Source: Artocarpus heterophyllus
Lineage: Eukaryota > Streptophyta > Magnoliopsida > Rosales > Moraceae
Direction of reading: 5' to 3'
Length of the DNA stretch: 64,000 nucleotides
NCBI GenBank assembly: GCA_025403435.1
Contig: CM046350.1
Coordinates: forward strand, 20,468,324-20,532,323
The notes under the pieces are model-generated. The model saw nothing but the letters and a program-made list of their open reading frames with translations. It had not been told where the DNA came from and searched no databases. Every line of letters begins with the position of its first letter. Within the stretch, counting starts at the first letter, position 1. Positions 37,038-49,800 of this stretch are shown piece by piece. Made by a program: the position numbers and the translations under genes.

Positions 37038-37200
37038 ATTTTTCAACACGAAGACGAAGAAGAAGATGAGGAGGTTGGTGGAAGGCAGTACGAGAAGAAG
37101 AAGAAGGAGGCCACTAAATATTGCCAGAGACGCTTAGTCCTGAATGGGTTGGGAAAGGAACTTCAGAAAGAGACGCAGGCAGCTTCGAAAACCTCGGAAC
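37038..37200 (-). promoter_or_regulatory. MraY 5' flank and probable leader
   Basis: On the gene strand this stretch is rich in CTT/TTC repeats (37050-37110), typical of plant 5' leaders. No clear TATA box is seen. The plus-strand open frames across it (36934-37137, 37014-37451) are chance frames antisense to the leader and exon 1. Confidence 0.4.
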
Positions 37201-37517
37201 TTGTTATTTTCTTTTCTTTTTTTTATGTTCATTTTCATGATTTCTTTTCCCTTTACTTGTGTTTGACAAAAACGGCTCTTTCTTTTCTTTTTTATTTTTT
37301 AGTTATAAATAATATAAAAAAATTTTATATTATATTAACAATAAAAAAATTATTATGTATAAAATTTTTATATATTATAATAAAAATAGTTTTTATTACT
37401 TTTTTAAACATTTTATTACTATTTTTTAAACTTTTTTTGTTTCTTTTTTGAAATTTAAATTTTTAACGAAAAACAATTAAGGACATCAAAAAACTTTTAT
37501 GAGTGAAAAAAATTATA

Positions 37518-37917
37518 GGCTGTTTGGTACATAAGTTCAAAACCGTTTAATACAGTTTAAACTATAAAAGTGGTTTAAATTGATGTTTGGTAAAATAATA
37601 ACTAAGACCCATTCAAACTATAAAGGCGATTTTAAAGCGGTCAATGCCTAAAATTCAAACTTTTTCCCCTCAAGTTATTCCAGTTTGAATCATTTTCTAT
37701 AATAAAAATATTTTCATCCTTATTTTTCTTTCATAGATCATAGTTTCCAAACACCAGTTCTTATTTTAAGCTTAATGTGATGTTTTATTCTCGTTTTAAA
37801 CCTTTATGTTTCAAACACCGGTTCAAAAACGCCGTTTAAACTATACAATTTAAAACTCATAGTTCAAACTATAAAGTTCTAAACTACACTATTCTGAACC
37901 CGCTTACCAAACAAACC
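37518..37917. mobile_element. MITE-like element with inverted ends
   Basis: The left end GGCTGTTTGGTACATAAG pairs imperfectly with the reverse complement of the right end, GGTTTGTTTGGTAAGCGG. Internal blocks such as TTTAAACTATA, TTTGGTAAA and TTCAAACTATAAA recur in both orientations. No clean target duplication was found, so the exact borders and the superfamily are uncertain. Confidence 0.55.
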
Positions 37918-38832
37918 ATTGATTTTTTAAAAACATGCCTGTTTCAACTCCATCTCCCTTTGCGGTTGGTATTTGGTTTGCTTATTGACAAGAATGAAAA
38001 TTTTGTTGTCAATGAAAATATAAAAAAAAATGTTAAAAAAACATAGATATTGGTATTTGCATCGAAAAGAAATCATTAGTTAAGATAATTTTAGGCTTTA
38101 ATTACGCCCTTTGCTTAGCGATTGATTATAATCTATATGATAGAATGTTCGATATTGATATAGGCGTGGCGCAACCGAACCTACCTAAAGTTGCAACTAA
38201 TAAAAGAGTGCAATTAAATCCTTTAAACACTACCTATGGTCAAAACATGAGAATCCATCTCAAGCACTATGCGTTAGGACTAGTATTTTGACAAGTTGCT
38301 TAAGAATGTATCCAAAGGAACAGGTTCAAACACTTCAAGGTACAAATATTGTAAGCTTTCACTTTGGTTCAAGTCTCTTTAAGTCCAAGTATGCTCCTGA
38401 TCAAACACAGTGAGAAAATTTCTTATAGGAAATTTTTTTTTTTTAAGAAATTGTATAATTACAATCAAAAACTCTATTTTTAGAGTGTCCTACCGCACCA
38501 CTCCCTTAGTCACACTTACACTTAAAAAAAAAAAAGGTAAAACCAACTTTTTGTAGGAAAAAAAAATAAAGAAAGTAAAATAATTCTACATAAATTTTTT
38601 CTTCATCCTTAAGCCATTTTAAAGGTGCTATTGACCCTTTTTTTGGAAACAAAGAAACATTGTTGGCCCCCATCTCACGTTTGAAATTTCTCACCCATGA
38701 TACTTCATTACATTGCTTTCTTAACACGTGTAGACACATAGTTGAGGGGAAAAAAGATGTTCCAAACTGGAAATGCAAGCCAAAAGGATCTACAATGCAA
38801 CGTGTGTTTGTAATTTGTATGTATGTTACATA
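37918..38832. other. Intergenic, nothing recognised
   Basis: AT-rich sequence with short chance frames on both strands around 38506-38863. No domain or repeat border seen before the LTR start at 38833. Confidence 0.5.
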
Positions 38833-41289
38833 TGTTAGACTAGATGCTCTAAGGATTAAATGATGTAATAAGCTTTTGGAGACATTTATTTAATAAAGAG
38901 TTTATTTATTATTCATATACCAAATGTTGTCCTTTTTATGTTCATTTCTGTTGAATGTATGATAAGCAAACAAAAGTCTAAGACTGTTAGTTTGAAACCT
39001 TTGAGATCATGCATATAATGGACAAATTATGCGAAAAACATGAATCTTAAAGGTGATAATCTAAATGATAAAATCTGCAGTCAAGGGAATAAAGTTGGGC
39101 ACTTTAGTCATGCTAAGATGTTATGATGTCTATATCCTAATGGGAGATGACTTGTCTTGATCATCGGAGTGAGACTTCGCGAATAGAAAAATTGATATAT
39201 TTTCATAGGTGACGATATATTAAATCGAGACAAATAGTTGAATTGATTTGACTAATAGTTCTATTTGTTTAAATCAATTCACTTTTGATAATCATATGTG
39301 TTTTGTCTTAATCCTAAAATAAATAATAAGCTCGTATTCTTGACTTATGTCTTTTAATGTACCAAAGGATGACATCTTAATTTAATGATGGTACGCATAT
39401 CTGTAAGTTAGAGACATGACTCTTGATTAACATAGATCCGTTTTTCATAGATATAAAATCTATAGCTCTTTTTGTAAAGTTAATGATATTTTCTTATAGG
39501 TATTATCTTGTAATTAGAAGACTAGAGTGCTCAACTATTTAGATACATGAGTGTAACTAAATAGTATACTATTTATGAATAGTAATTATTTTAATAGTGA
39601 GATAAGGAACATGAGATAAAAATAATCAGGAATGTAAAACAAAAATTATCCTTAAGCTGATTATGAATACCTTATGGGGATCGTACACATTATGATATGT
39701 CATGGACGATTAGCTTATTGGAGCTTTGTAATTTTATATAGTTCAAGAGTGCAGCTCTAAGCTTTTAATGAAGTAGCGTTAAAGTTGACAATTATAAAAT
39801 ATATGTATCTGGGATATGTTATTTTATGATTATAGGAGCTTGATCTATATATGTCCATCAAATCCCTTTTGATAGCTCATAATAATTCTTGTAACGATAC
39901 GGCATGTTTTTCCTACATATTGATGACTTATGTTAATTATTAAGATTGGTTGAAATTCGATAAGAGCAGATTTAATAATTCATGATTAGTTTATCAGTTG
40001 GATTAATTTTGTGAATTATTTCAAGATAAACATATTGAATTATTTGGATAATATTTTATCTGATATGAGATTATCTGTATATGACTGTTTTAATCAGATA
40101 ACCTCTTTATTGGGTTATTTAAAATAAAACTAAAGCTCTATCTAAGATTCCCGTGTAAAAATAAGATATTCAGAGATATCCTAATTATCACTCAATCGAT
40201 AGGTCGATGGCCCAGTTTGGCAAGCCGATGGAGCTGGTTCGGCAGGCCAATCTCCTAGATCAGCATGCCAAAGATGCAATAATCAAGTTATGTGTTTTTG
40301 ATGCGTTTTTCATTAGAAGCTAATCTATACTTGAATTTTGAAGTCTAATCTGATAAGGACTAACCTCAGATCCGACCACTATAAAGGGGAGCTATTTTTC
40401 ATTGTTATTCAGATCATTTGAGAAGCAAATAGTGAGTATTCTTATAACACCTCGAATTTAACTAAGTGTTATTAGAGGTAAAATGGTGTATTAGTGTGCC
40501 ATAATATAATTTGAACTTAATTCAACTATTTTGTAATATTTCCAAATTAATTTTACTTACAATTATTTTTAGTCACTTTTAATTATTTTTATATGTTATT
40601 TTGAATTTTAAACAAAGAAAATTGTCAAATACCAAACACGTCCCATTTGAAACCTGTGTGCTGAACGTGGTTTTCATGTTGAAAACCACCTTCCCTATCC
40701 TCAATTTATTTCTCCTATCCCCCTCTCTTCCCCACTATCTCGTTTTCTCTCTTTCTCACTCTCAGACTCTCTCTCTCTCACTGCCTCTCTCTTTCTCTCT
40801 TCCCTCTCCTTGATTCAAAAATTTTGAGTTCAAGCTTCAATCTTCAGTTGGATTGGAAGCTGGGAAGCAAGATTGAGCCTCTATAAACGTGATTCAAAGC
40901 TCGAATTCGAGGTTGGTTTACTAAACTTTCAAACTTTTTCTTAATTTTTCTATTTTCTTTGTATTTTGAAATCCGAGCTCATTTAAGCTTAGGAAACCTT
41001 TAATCTAAGTTAGTAGAACTCAAATCATCTAGAATCTAGGCTTGGTTTGATGAAAAACGGATTTAAATCAAGTTTTTTCTATTTTTCTCCATTTTTCTCA
41101 TTTTTGGATTTCTTTGAAAATTTCTATGTAAATCTTATTTAAAGTTGTTTAAAAGTATTCTATTATGTTTTTCTATCATCTATGAACTGTTTTTTATGCC
41201 TGAGAATTGAGAAAACATGTTAGAAATAAAGATTTAAGCTCGGGGAGGCTGAAGTTTAAATCTAGAATTTTCCAAATTTTTCTAGTTTT

Positions 41290-41412
41290 GCAAGTCGGAT
41301 TCACGAGTTCGGCAGGCCGAATTGATATTATTGGCAGCCGGATTCATAGCAAGTTCGACAGGCCAGACTCAACAGTTTTGCAGGCCGAACCTAGGGGAAC
41401 TGGCAAGCCGAC
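41290..41412. repeat. Degenerate GGCAGGCCGA minisatellite-like block in LTR1
   Basis: Six to seven degenerate copies (CAAGTCGGA, GGCAGGCCGA, GGCAGCCGGA, GACAGGCCAGA, GCAGGCCGA, GGCAAGCCGA) spaced about 18-26 bases apart. Similar words occur at 40205-40270 in the host LTR and at 62296-62410 in the LTR at the window end. Confidence 0.7.
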
Positions 41413-42398
41413 CAGGCTTTACAAAAATTTGTTGTTTTTTAATTGTTTTCACTGTTTTAAAAACTAAATTGAGATTTTAACTTTATATTATGATATTATG
41501 GATGTAAAAGGCACACTAGGACACCATAAGATAGCTTAGTAGTATAGGTTACCCTAAGCTAGAGATATTAATGAACTTAATTTACATTTAAGGTTGTTCG
41601 TGATTTTATGGAGCTAACATATAGCAGAGCGAGACTACGGTGCTGAGTTGCAGTACTGGGCATTGAGGTAGGACTTCTACCCTTTTCCTTGGTAGCCAAG
41701 TTCTTAAATGGTTTTGGCCTAAAAATGTTTTTCTTTCAAAATGTTTTTAATAAATGATTAAAAAGGATTTTATTAGTTGTTTTCATAAACTATTGAATAA
41801 GATGATATTCATGATGAACCGCATAATGAATGTAAATGAATACACTCGGTAAAATGAGATTTTAATAACCATAGAAATTCATAAAAGGGCATGATGCCAC
41901 ATTCAAAGATCAGGTCGCGTAGCGCACGACCTTGGAGGCAGGTCTCAAAACCCAGCTAGACCACTACGGTGGTGATAATTATGGTTTGCCCAAGAAAGAT
42001 AATAACATACTTTTTGAACGAACTGATTTTGGTAAGAATAATTTAAATGAATTTGTTTATTTAATTCTATTTTTAAATATTTTTCTTGAATGATAAATTT
42101 TATATTCAAATTATTTATTTGTTTTAAAGCCTAGTCCTACTGAGCCTTTCGCTCACTTTTTATTTGTTTTCAATCCTTACCCCTTTTAGGTGGGATTCAG
42201 CTTAAGACCGACTGGGAGTCCACCGATCCTGACTCACAAGTAGTAGAAGACCTCGAGTAGGTCATTTGTTGTAGCAAATCAAGGCATGTAATTCTTTAAT
42301 TTTCTTTTCTTGTATTGGATTGTAGTTGTAAATTTAATTATTATCGATACTATGTATGTGCACAAGTTGTGGGCCCAGTGGAACCCAACACGTATTTC

Positions 42399-42426
42399 TC
42401 TTATTTTATTTTATTTTATTTTATTT
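42399..42426. repeat. (TTTTA)n microsatellite in LTR1
   Basis: Five perfect units of TTTTA near the 3' end of LTR1. Confidence 0.85.
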
Positions 42427-43002
42427 TCCTCTTATTTGTTTTATTGTTTTAATAATCGTTTAAAAAGTTTTAAATTTATCACATTTTTCCATAATTAACC
42501 AAATTCTTTAATTTTTAATTAAAACTTGACTTAATTAACTTAATTAATCCGCTACGTCACCTCCCAGAATTCGAGGCATGACAATTCTAGTGAGAGAAAA
42601 TTTGAGACTCCTAGAGAGCTATTGTTCAACATTTGGAACCTTAGCTCTTAGTTTTCTCAAGTGTTTGGAAAGAGAGTCACTAGAGGAAGGCTATTCGATG
42701 TGCGACCACCCGTACTCCAATCATGGATAAAGAATAGCAAAGAAGAGCAGTTGGTTGAGACTCGTCAGGAATGTTCTTCTTTTCTTGGTTTCTCTGCAAA
42801 CTTCGATATACAAAAAAAGTACGTAAGATCTGTTATTAATTTATGTATTTAGTATGCCAAACTTGATATTTGAAAAAGACTTTATTTTTTTAAATTCCGC
42901 TGCGTATAATTTTCTAACAACATGTGCATGATATGATAAGAACTCTTTTTTTGTTAATTCTACTTTATGTAGCAAATAAAATATTTATATTTACTTGGAC
43001 CC

Positions 43003-45817
43003 TATGACACCTGTTATTTTTCTAACAGGTATTAAGGTAATTAAATTAATTTTTAGTGTGCCAATCAAAAATTTGTTTCATTTAAAATCTATTTCACAAT
43101 ATTTATTTCTATCTATTTTTAAATTTTCTAAAATTCCCCTATACTTATTTAGTATATTTATTGAAAAGCCTTGAAACTTTTAATAAATTTTAAAAATGCT
43201 AGTTTAGCATTATGTGGGCTAAAGTCTCCCGATAAGACAAATAACACTCATTCTCACCAACTATGTTCCCTCAATTATTTCACTCAATCAATCTCCCTCT
43301 TCCTCACGTCTCTTTTCTTTCCCCTGCCCTTCTTTCTTTTCTTCTTCTTTTTTTTTTTCCCTCTCCCACGGTGAGACAAGGCAAAGGAAGATCAAAGGGA
43401 ACCTCAAGCAATCTTTGCACAAAAGTCTCCATCTTTTTCTCACGTCTTCCACTCTATATTCTTGCTGAAACAAAATAATCCCAAGGCAGCTCGTATTCTT
43501 GTCCAAAAACTAGCCAAAACCATCACCTTCATGGCCAACAAACTCCAAGAGTTCAAGCTTGATTTTTAATCCAAACTTTGGTGTTTTTCAAAGGAGTTTT
43601 GAGGTAGTTTTCTTTAATCTAAACTTGGTTTTTAGTATGTGTTTTCTCCATGTTTAATGCATAATTTTTGTGTTCAAAGTTCATGAAAATTTCTAGTTAT
43701 GTTAACATACATATTTGAGCATTTACGAACAAAAAACTTAATTCTCAAGTTAAAACCCACAACCAACCTTTATTTTAGTTTCACAACAATGTTAGAAACA
43801 TGTTAGAAATGTTTAGAACCAGTTTCCGTAGCTCTAGGGTTAATGTTTTAAAACTTTGAGTTTGAAGAGCAAACTTAAGTGTGTTTTCATCATTATTTGC
43901 GAGAAAGGCTAGAGATATGGTTGATGATGATTTTGGTATAAAACTCATGAGAATATGTTTATTGTTATTATATAATGCATGCTGCATATTTTAGAATGGT
44001 TTTGAGATTTTGAACAAGGATAATATGTTTTGGGTTAAAGAAAAACGTGACATTCTATAAACTTTGTAATACCTCAATGGGCAGTGGCTATTTCTTGAAA
44101 TTCTAAGATTAAATGAAAATGAATTTTATAAATTGGTTTGCATATTTAAAAAGTAGGCATCCTAAGCTTTCCAACGAGCTATCATGAGTCTAAATCGGAC
44201 TTGTATTTTATTTTCTATGAATTTTTTAATTTTTCAGATTGGAAACTAGTAAACCTGCCAGTGGCAGTATACCAACCATTTACCTTAAGTAAAACACCTG
44301 TTAACATGTGTGTTGATTGTACATAGTGAACCTACCATTTTTGCAAAGTATACTACCAGTTTGCCATCATATACCAGTTGCTAACCTGAACCAAGAACCT
44401 AACTTTGCTCACCTCCTAATTCCTTAATGTCTTGCAACCTTTCCAACACTATCCTAAGTAATTTATGAATCTTATTAGGGACTAAAACATATAGATTACT
44501 TGTATACATTTTATATTGTGTTAATACAAAAATTGTTTACTTTGGTATTCAAAAAGAAATTTGCATAAAAACTTTATTGGCGCACTAGTGAGATGGATTT
44601 ACACATGATTTATTTATGAATGTGATTGTGTGTTGTGCTTTAGTTTTAATTGTCCTTATGCATGGATTAGGATCAAGGGAGTGTGGAGCTAATGTTAATT
44701 GATTCTGAGATTAAAAGGTTATTGATAAGCTTGGAAGGTAGGGGTTCTATTACTCATCTTTTGTGAGATTTTTATGGAATTAAAATTGATTCATTTACCG
44801 CAAGATATATATATCTATGTTGAACTGCAATTATATGAGTATCATATATGAAACTATGATATGAACTCGTCTTGTATTATACGGTGAGGAACATAATGAA
44901 TTGACACATGTTGTTACAAATTGAGAAGTATGGTTAGAAAAACTGACTTCATAAATAATGATTGAATATAGAGAAATGGTGAGACATGAAGAGGGCGGCG
45001 GTTACGTCCTTAGGCACGAATACCCTAAAAGGTAAAATAGGGGGAAGGTGATAACGCTCCCTTGGGTTGAAAGTCCCAGAACGCGCTGTGCAGGAATCGA
45101 CTTGGTGAGGACTCGGGGCTTGATGTCCCCTCACTGGAATACCATTGGAATATTTAGAGGGTGATTAAGCGCGCTCATTTGGGTTTCGTTGAGTTAAGTG
45201 ATATGATATTATATTTCACGGTGGATATAGATGAGCATAATTGAATCCCAAATTGATATGTATATATATATATATATGTACGAAACTTGGTAAGAATGAT
45301 AATAAGATATCCACCGGAATTAAACATGATAAAATTGATGAATAATGATGATAACTAACTAACCATGCAAGTTTTAATGTGGTAAGGATAAAAATCTCAA
45401 GGTGAGTAATGGTTTTCCCTACTGAGCATATTATCGCTCATTCCCTTATATTTCTATCTTTTTAGGACTCACTAAGTGAGAAGTGATTACGAGAAAAATA
45501 GTTGAGGAAGCTATGTAACTACATTACGTTGGGACTGCTTCAATTGTTAAGAATGTTATTCATGATAATGTAAGCATCAATTGTTATTTTTGTGACTGTA
45601 TTAAAATGCGTTGAGGGTTGAAATGATGATGACTACAATTTATATTATTAAATTTAAGGTGCTACATTAAACTATGGTTTAATTATTGTTTATATTTTTT
45701 TTTTTATTTTGAGAGTTTCATTTAAGACCGGGCAACTTTATTTTTGAAGTTTACTTTTATTTCTCATTTTTGTTTTAATTCATTAAAAACTGTTAACCCT
45801 CATATAAGAGCGTTACA
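43003..45817 (+). mobile_element. Solo LTR, long gypsy type (LTR2)
   Basis: Starts TATGACACCTGTTATT and ends AAGAGCGTTACA; the flanks are identical (GACCC at 42998-43002 and 45818-45822). At 2815 bp it has diverged from LTR1 but shares its architecture: a CT-rich tract (43285-43375), donor-like GAG|GT (43603/43604), and, near the 3' end, CCTACTGAGC, GCTCA and TTTTTAG|G (45417-45466). No internal element sequence is present. Confidence 0.85.
45258..45278. repeat. (TA)n microsatellite in LTR2
   Basis: A run of TA dinucleotides near the 3' part of LTR2. Confidence 0.85.
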
Positions 45818-45978
45818 GACCCTTTCTAATATAAATGTCAATGTTATATTTGCCACAAAAATATAAAAATAGCATATTTGCTGTGTTATTTTGTTTTGTA
45901 CTCCAATGCATAATACTATTTGAAAAGCCATATATGTCTTTTGTCATAGTTAGCCTTGAAACTTGTAAAAATAAACTT

Positions 45979-46086
45979 TTAAGCCATGTTTGACACACTC
46001 TATTGTATTGTATTGTATTGTATTATATACAAAAAATACAATGTAATACAATACACTACAATATGATGTGCCAAACATGCCTTAAA
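45979..46086. mobile_element. Small palindromic MITE-like element with (TATTG)n
   Basis: The left end TTTTAAGCCATGTTTGACAC and the reverse complement of the right end TTTTAAGGCATGTTTGGCAC match at 18 of 20 bases. The centre contains several TATTG units and their complements (ATACAATG, AATACAATAC), so the whole can fold back on itself. A target duplication cannot be told apart from the palindrome. Confidence 0.65.
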
Positions 46087-46864
46087 ATTAGAATAATTAA
46101 AAAGTGAAAATATTGTAATTATTAAAGAAAAAAAATCTATCAACTAACAAAATTCAAATGTCAATTTTGTTATATGCTAAATTTGATGGTAAATTTACCA
46201 CCAAATTTAACATTAAAAATAACATTACATTAGAGAGTTTTTTTTTTTTTTTTTTAACACTTAAGTGCCAAATTTGCCTTTAGCACAATTTAACATTGCA
46301 TTGGGAATGTTCTTATTTGTGTATTGTCTGAAAATAACGTCACAAGGACCAATTTTTTCAATTGCCAGAGCAAGGAGGCAACAATGTATGTACATTGAAT
46401 TTAAGGAATTTCCATGAGCAAATGTTTTAAGTCTCTTTCTCTTGATTTGGGACATATGGTCTTCGATTACAAAAAAAGGTAACAGTTACGGAGGGAAAAG
46501 AGAAATTTGTTTAGCTCACTGAAAGAATCCAAATGCGCATTCGCGCGCCCCCCTTTCAGAGAAAGAAGTTCAGTAGTCGCACTTGCCTAAAAAGCCCTTA
46601 AAATTTTCTTTATTATGTTATCAAGAAAGCAATTTTACTACGCGTCTGAAATAATTAACACCATGAAAGCCGACTTTTCATACGAATAATATTACAAAAT
46701 ATAAATACGAAAAACATAGATCCTCCATTGCACACGCACTTTCATACATTTCCAGATGCGTCCGTTTTCTAGCAAACTTTCCAAATTCCACACTCACTGT
46801 AATACACGGAAAACGGATGGATTCACAAGAACATTTAAACATACGATGATCGGTAGTCACTCGG
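46087..46864. other. Intergenic / LARP6 3' flank
   Basis: Contains inverted word pairs around 46165-46215 (AAATTTGATGGTAAATTTACC and following ACCAAATTTAAC), probably another decayed MITE, then a T run at 46240-46256. The LARP6 3' untranslated region enters from the right. No other gene seen. Confidence 0.45.
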
Positions 46865-49800
46865 TTAGCCTTGATTGGAAATTCGAGGTCGACCACGCCC
46901 CATTGTGAATCCCCTAGTTCCATCAGGCATTCTCGGGCCAGGTGGTGGCTTCGGCGGTTCATGGGGATGACTGGACCAAGTAGTTCCATGTCCTGAGGCA
47001 CAGAATGTCCAATGTTGAATTGAAATAGAACTTTAATATAAAAGGAGAAGAACAAACACAAAAATGAGTAGTTTGCCTAAAGTACCCATCCCGTTAGGAC
47101 CATGATGTTTTTGTCTGCCCAATCGTCCTCGGTTTCTACTTCTCTGCTCATTTCTCTCTTTGTGCGAATGCAGCCCAGCCTAAAAGATGATAGAGAAGTA
47201 TTAGATAAGATGACATCCATAGGGCTAAATAAAAAAAATGTGAATCCTTTCCTCTCTCTATTGGAAAAAATGCGAGACAACTTACCTCTTCATCAGGTTC
47301 AGGTGTATCATCATGATGCTCGCTTGAGTTATGATTCCCCTCATCTCTAATTCGATCGGCCAAGCGTCCAGCATGATTCTTCTCCGGATCAGACCCCCTC
47401 CAAGTTTGTTTTTTTTGCCCATGTTTTGTCTGAGGCATATAAAAACTAAGTTTCGGTCCACCTTATTGCCAAAGAATGAAAGATGGGAAAGATCTCAAGG
47501 AACATTACCATTCTCTTCATAAGCTTCACATGCATGCCACGTCTCCAGTCCTGTTCATTATTCAAACTAGCCACCTGATCAAATTTCCAGCAGAAAATGA
47601 ACCCCAAGTATTAATCATTTAAGCAACATAAATCAAGAGAGAGTATTTAAGGCAGCTAGAAACACACAGCTTTCTCAGCAGCCTCCACAGTCTCATACTC
47701 CACAAGGGCATGTAACTGCATAAGAAAACCATAATAAACTCGTAAAATGTTACCAAAGAAAGAACTTTAATCTCACATAGCACATAGACGTCCATAATAT
47801 TTTGGTTCCATACCTTACTACTGAAGAACTTCTCAGCCTTGTCACCTTTTGATGACTCTTCTGTTGCGTGCGGGTCTCGTATGCATATGTGCTTTATGCT
47901 GGAAATAACATTAAATAAAACAGTCACAATCATAAGCTGCTGAAAGCACCAACATTAAACTGTGAAGAGAAAGGACGAGGAGACGTACTTTCCAGCTTCA
48001 CCAAATATTTTCCAAACATTCTCCACTGAATGATCCTCGGGTAAATTCTCTACCAAAACAGTATATAACTAGGGTGCACAAATTAGACGGCTACAAACTT
48101 TGGTGAGTTATATGAAAAAAGGACCAACAGTTACCTTTGAATCTCTCACCGCAGCAAGTGGAAAAGGATGAAGTCGCTTGACCTTCTTTCCATCTGAACT
48201 CACAACCTACAAGTTAAGAAGTATGAAATTGGAACCTTAAGCAAGTCCAAGACTTCATATCCACTATAGACTCTGAAGAGAAAATAAAAAGATATACAAG
48301 AAAGTTGGACTCCTTCAATGCAGCGGCTACCAAGGCATTGTCTCTGACAAGCTTTTTCATTTTCCTAAAGGAAGCAATAACTCCTATAGGAACTGCAGAA
48401 AACATTATGCCAAAAATTTGTGAATAAGATAAGGGCATAATTAATTAAATAGTACTCTAAACAGTCTCCTTAGAAGATTTGGATCTAACGTGTGGAGTAT
48501 TCACAACATATACGTTGTATATTATTACAAAAATAATGTAAATGCAAATGGTTGCACCTAAGTCAGTAACTTTTAGACACTTGTGAGTTTCTTACTGCAT
48601 CATTTATTCAAAATTGGCCAAACTGTGACTGCACCATAAAACGTTACACGTGCAAGCAGGTTTTTATGTCATACAACTCAGTTGCAATACGAGATCTCAC
48701 CTCAAACTTCTCTGTTCAAATTACGTAGGACACTCATTAAGAATCCCAAATGACATATTAGGACCTATAGTTCAGACTAACTATGAAACTGTTGGCAAGC
48801 GCATAAAAATTAATTGTCAGTTTCTCTATTAGCTTTACCAAGACCTAGTAACATGCGGATGTCAAATGGGAGTTAAATAAGAACTATCTTCATCTCGAAC
48901 ATGCTACTCATATACATCACATAAATGAAAACTGAAACAAAACAAAAAAGAAGAAAAAAAATATGTGCAGACTGCAGCCAAAAAATTCTCCTGCAGAAGG
49001 ATCTACATGAATAGAGAAGGAATCAGTCAGCAGTAGGTTGGTAGTCATTAGGTCCAGTCTCAGATGCTCGGCACAGCCAAATCTGGTAGCGCCAGGAGAA
49101 CATCCGGGCAATGTGACCTGTCAGAAGTACCTGCTTTTACTCATCACCTTCAGTCCCTATTCTTGTCTTGCTAAGTTGATCAACAATATAAAGACATCAC
49201 AAGATTCAAGTTCTTTGGAAGCTAGGGAGAAGTTTATGGAACTCCATGTCTTGCATGATTAAATTGTCAAAGAGTAGGCCAAATACCCGTAAGCCAAAGA
49301 TAGGGAAGTCAAAGACATCATCAATTATTAAAAGCAATTGTGGTCTTTTGGAGATCACAACATCTGCAACTAGAGCTTTTAAAAATTATTCATTGCCGTC
49401 TAAGCAATTAAGTATTTCCAATATCTTCAATTAGCAACAGCATAGGAATTGTCTCATAAAAGGATTCATATTCCTTTTGTCAAGAAGTACAACTCTTATC
49501 GGGAATAGAACAAGAAGAGGAAGGACTCTCAATATAACAACGGTCTCAGATAGGAAAGCCATGTAACTAGAACAAAAACTTTAAAAACATATAAATCACC
49601 CAATCTGCTTTATGTATGCAAAATTGATTAATAAAAGGGTACCCCAAGTCCAACATCACTCTCTAGCCCGAGTATTATGCATACACAATAAAAGATGGGG
49701 AACAAAAAGAGAGGGCCTAACCTAAGCTTTTCTATGAAGCACTCGACCAAGATGGTATAATTAGCATTCCTTCCAATATTGAACTTCCAACTCATGTGAC

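Larger units (their letters stand above)
40443..42583 (+). mobile_element. Solo LTR, long gypsy type (LTR1), nested
   Basis: Starts TATAACACCTCGAATT (TG decayed to TA) and ends TTCGAGGCATGACA. The flanks are identical: ATTCT at 40438-40442 and 42584-42588. The length of 2141 bp and the TGTAACACC-type start resemble Tekay/Del chromovirus LTRs, but the family is inferred. It contains a CT-rich tract at 40735-40810, a donor-like GAG|GT at 40911/40912, GGCAGGCCGA-type repeats at 41290-41412, and a hairpin plus acceptor-like TTTTAG|G at 42140-42190. Confidence 0.85.
38833..42919 (+). mobile_element. Solo LTR (host), split by a second solo LTR
   Basis: Begins TGTTAGA and ends TCTAACA, a perfect 7-bp terminal inverted repeat. 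The flanks ACATA (38828-38832) and ACATG (42920-42924) match at four of five bases. After removal of the nested LTR it is about 1.94 kb long. TATAAAGGGG at about 40380-40390 is a likely LTR TATA box, shortly upstream of the nested insertion. No internal retrotransposon sequence is present, so it is a solo LTR. The family is uncertain; the 5-bp duplication and TGTTA/TAACA ends fit copia or gypsy. Confidence 0.65.

Noticed and set aside
36934..37451. Plus-strand frames over and beyond MraY exon 1
   Set aside because: They are antisense to the MraY exon 1 and leader, consist largely of Arg/Glu/Lys repeats from CTT/TTC tracts or of Phe-rich low-complexity translation, and show no domain.
46678..47061. 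Minus-strand 127-codon frame at the LARP6 3' end
   Set aside because: It reads the last LARP6 exon in a wrong frame; the spliced frame gives the conserved tail ending at 46865.
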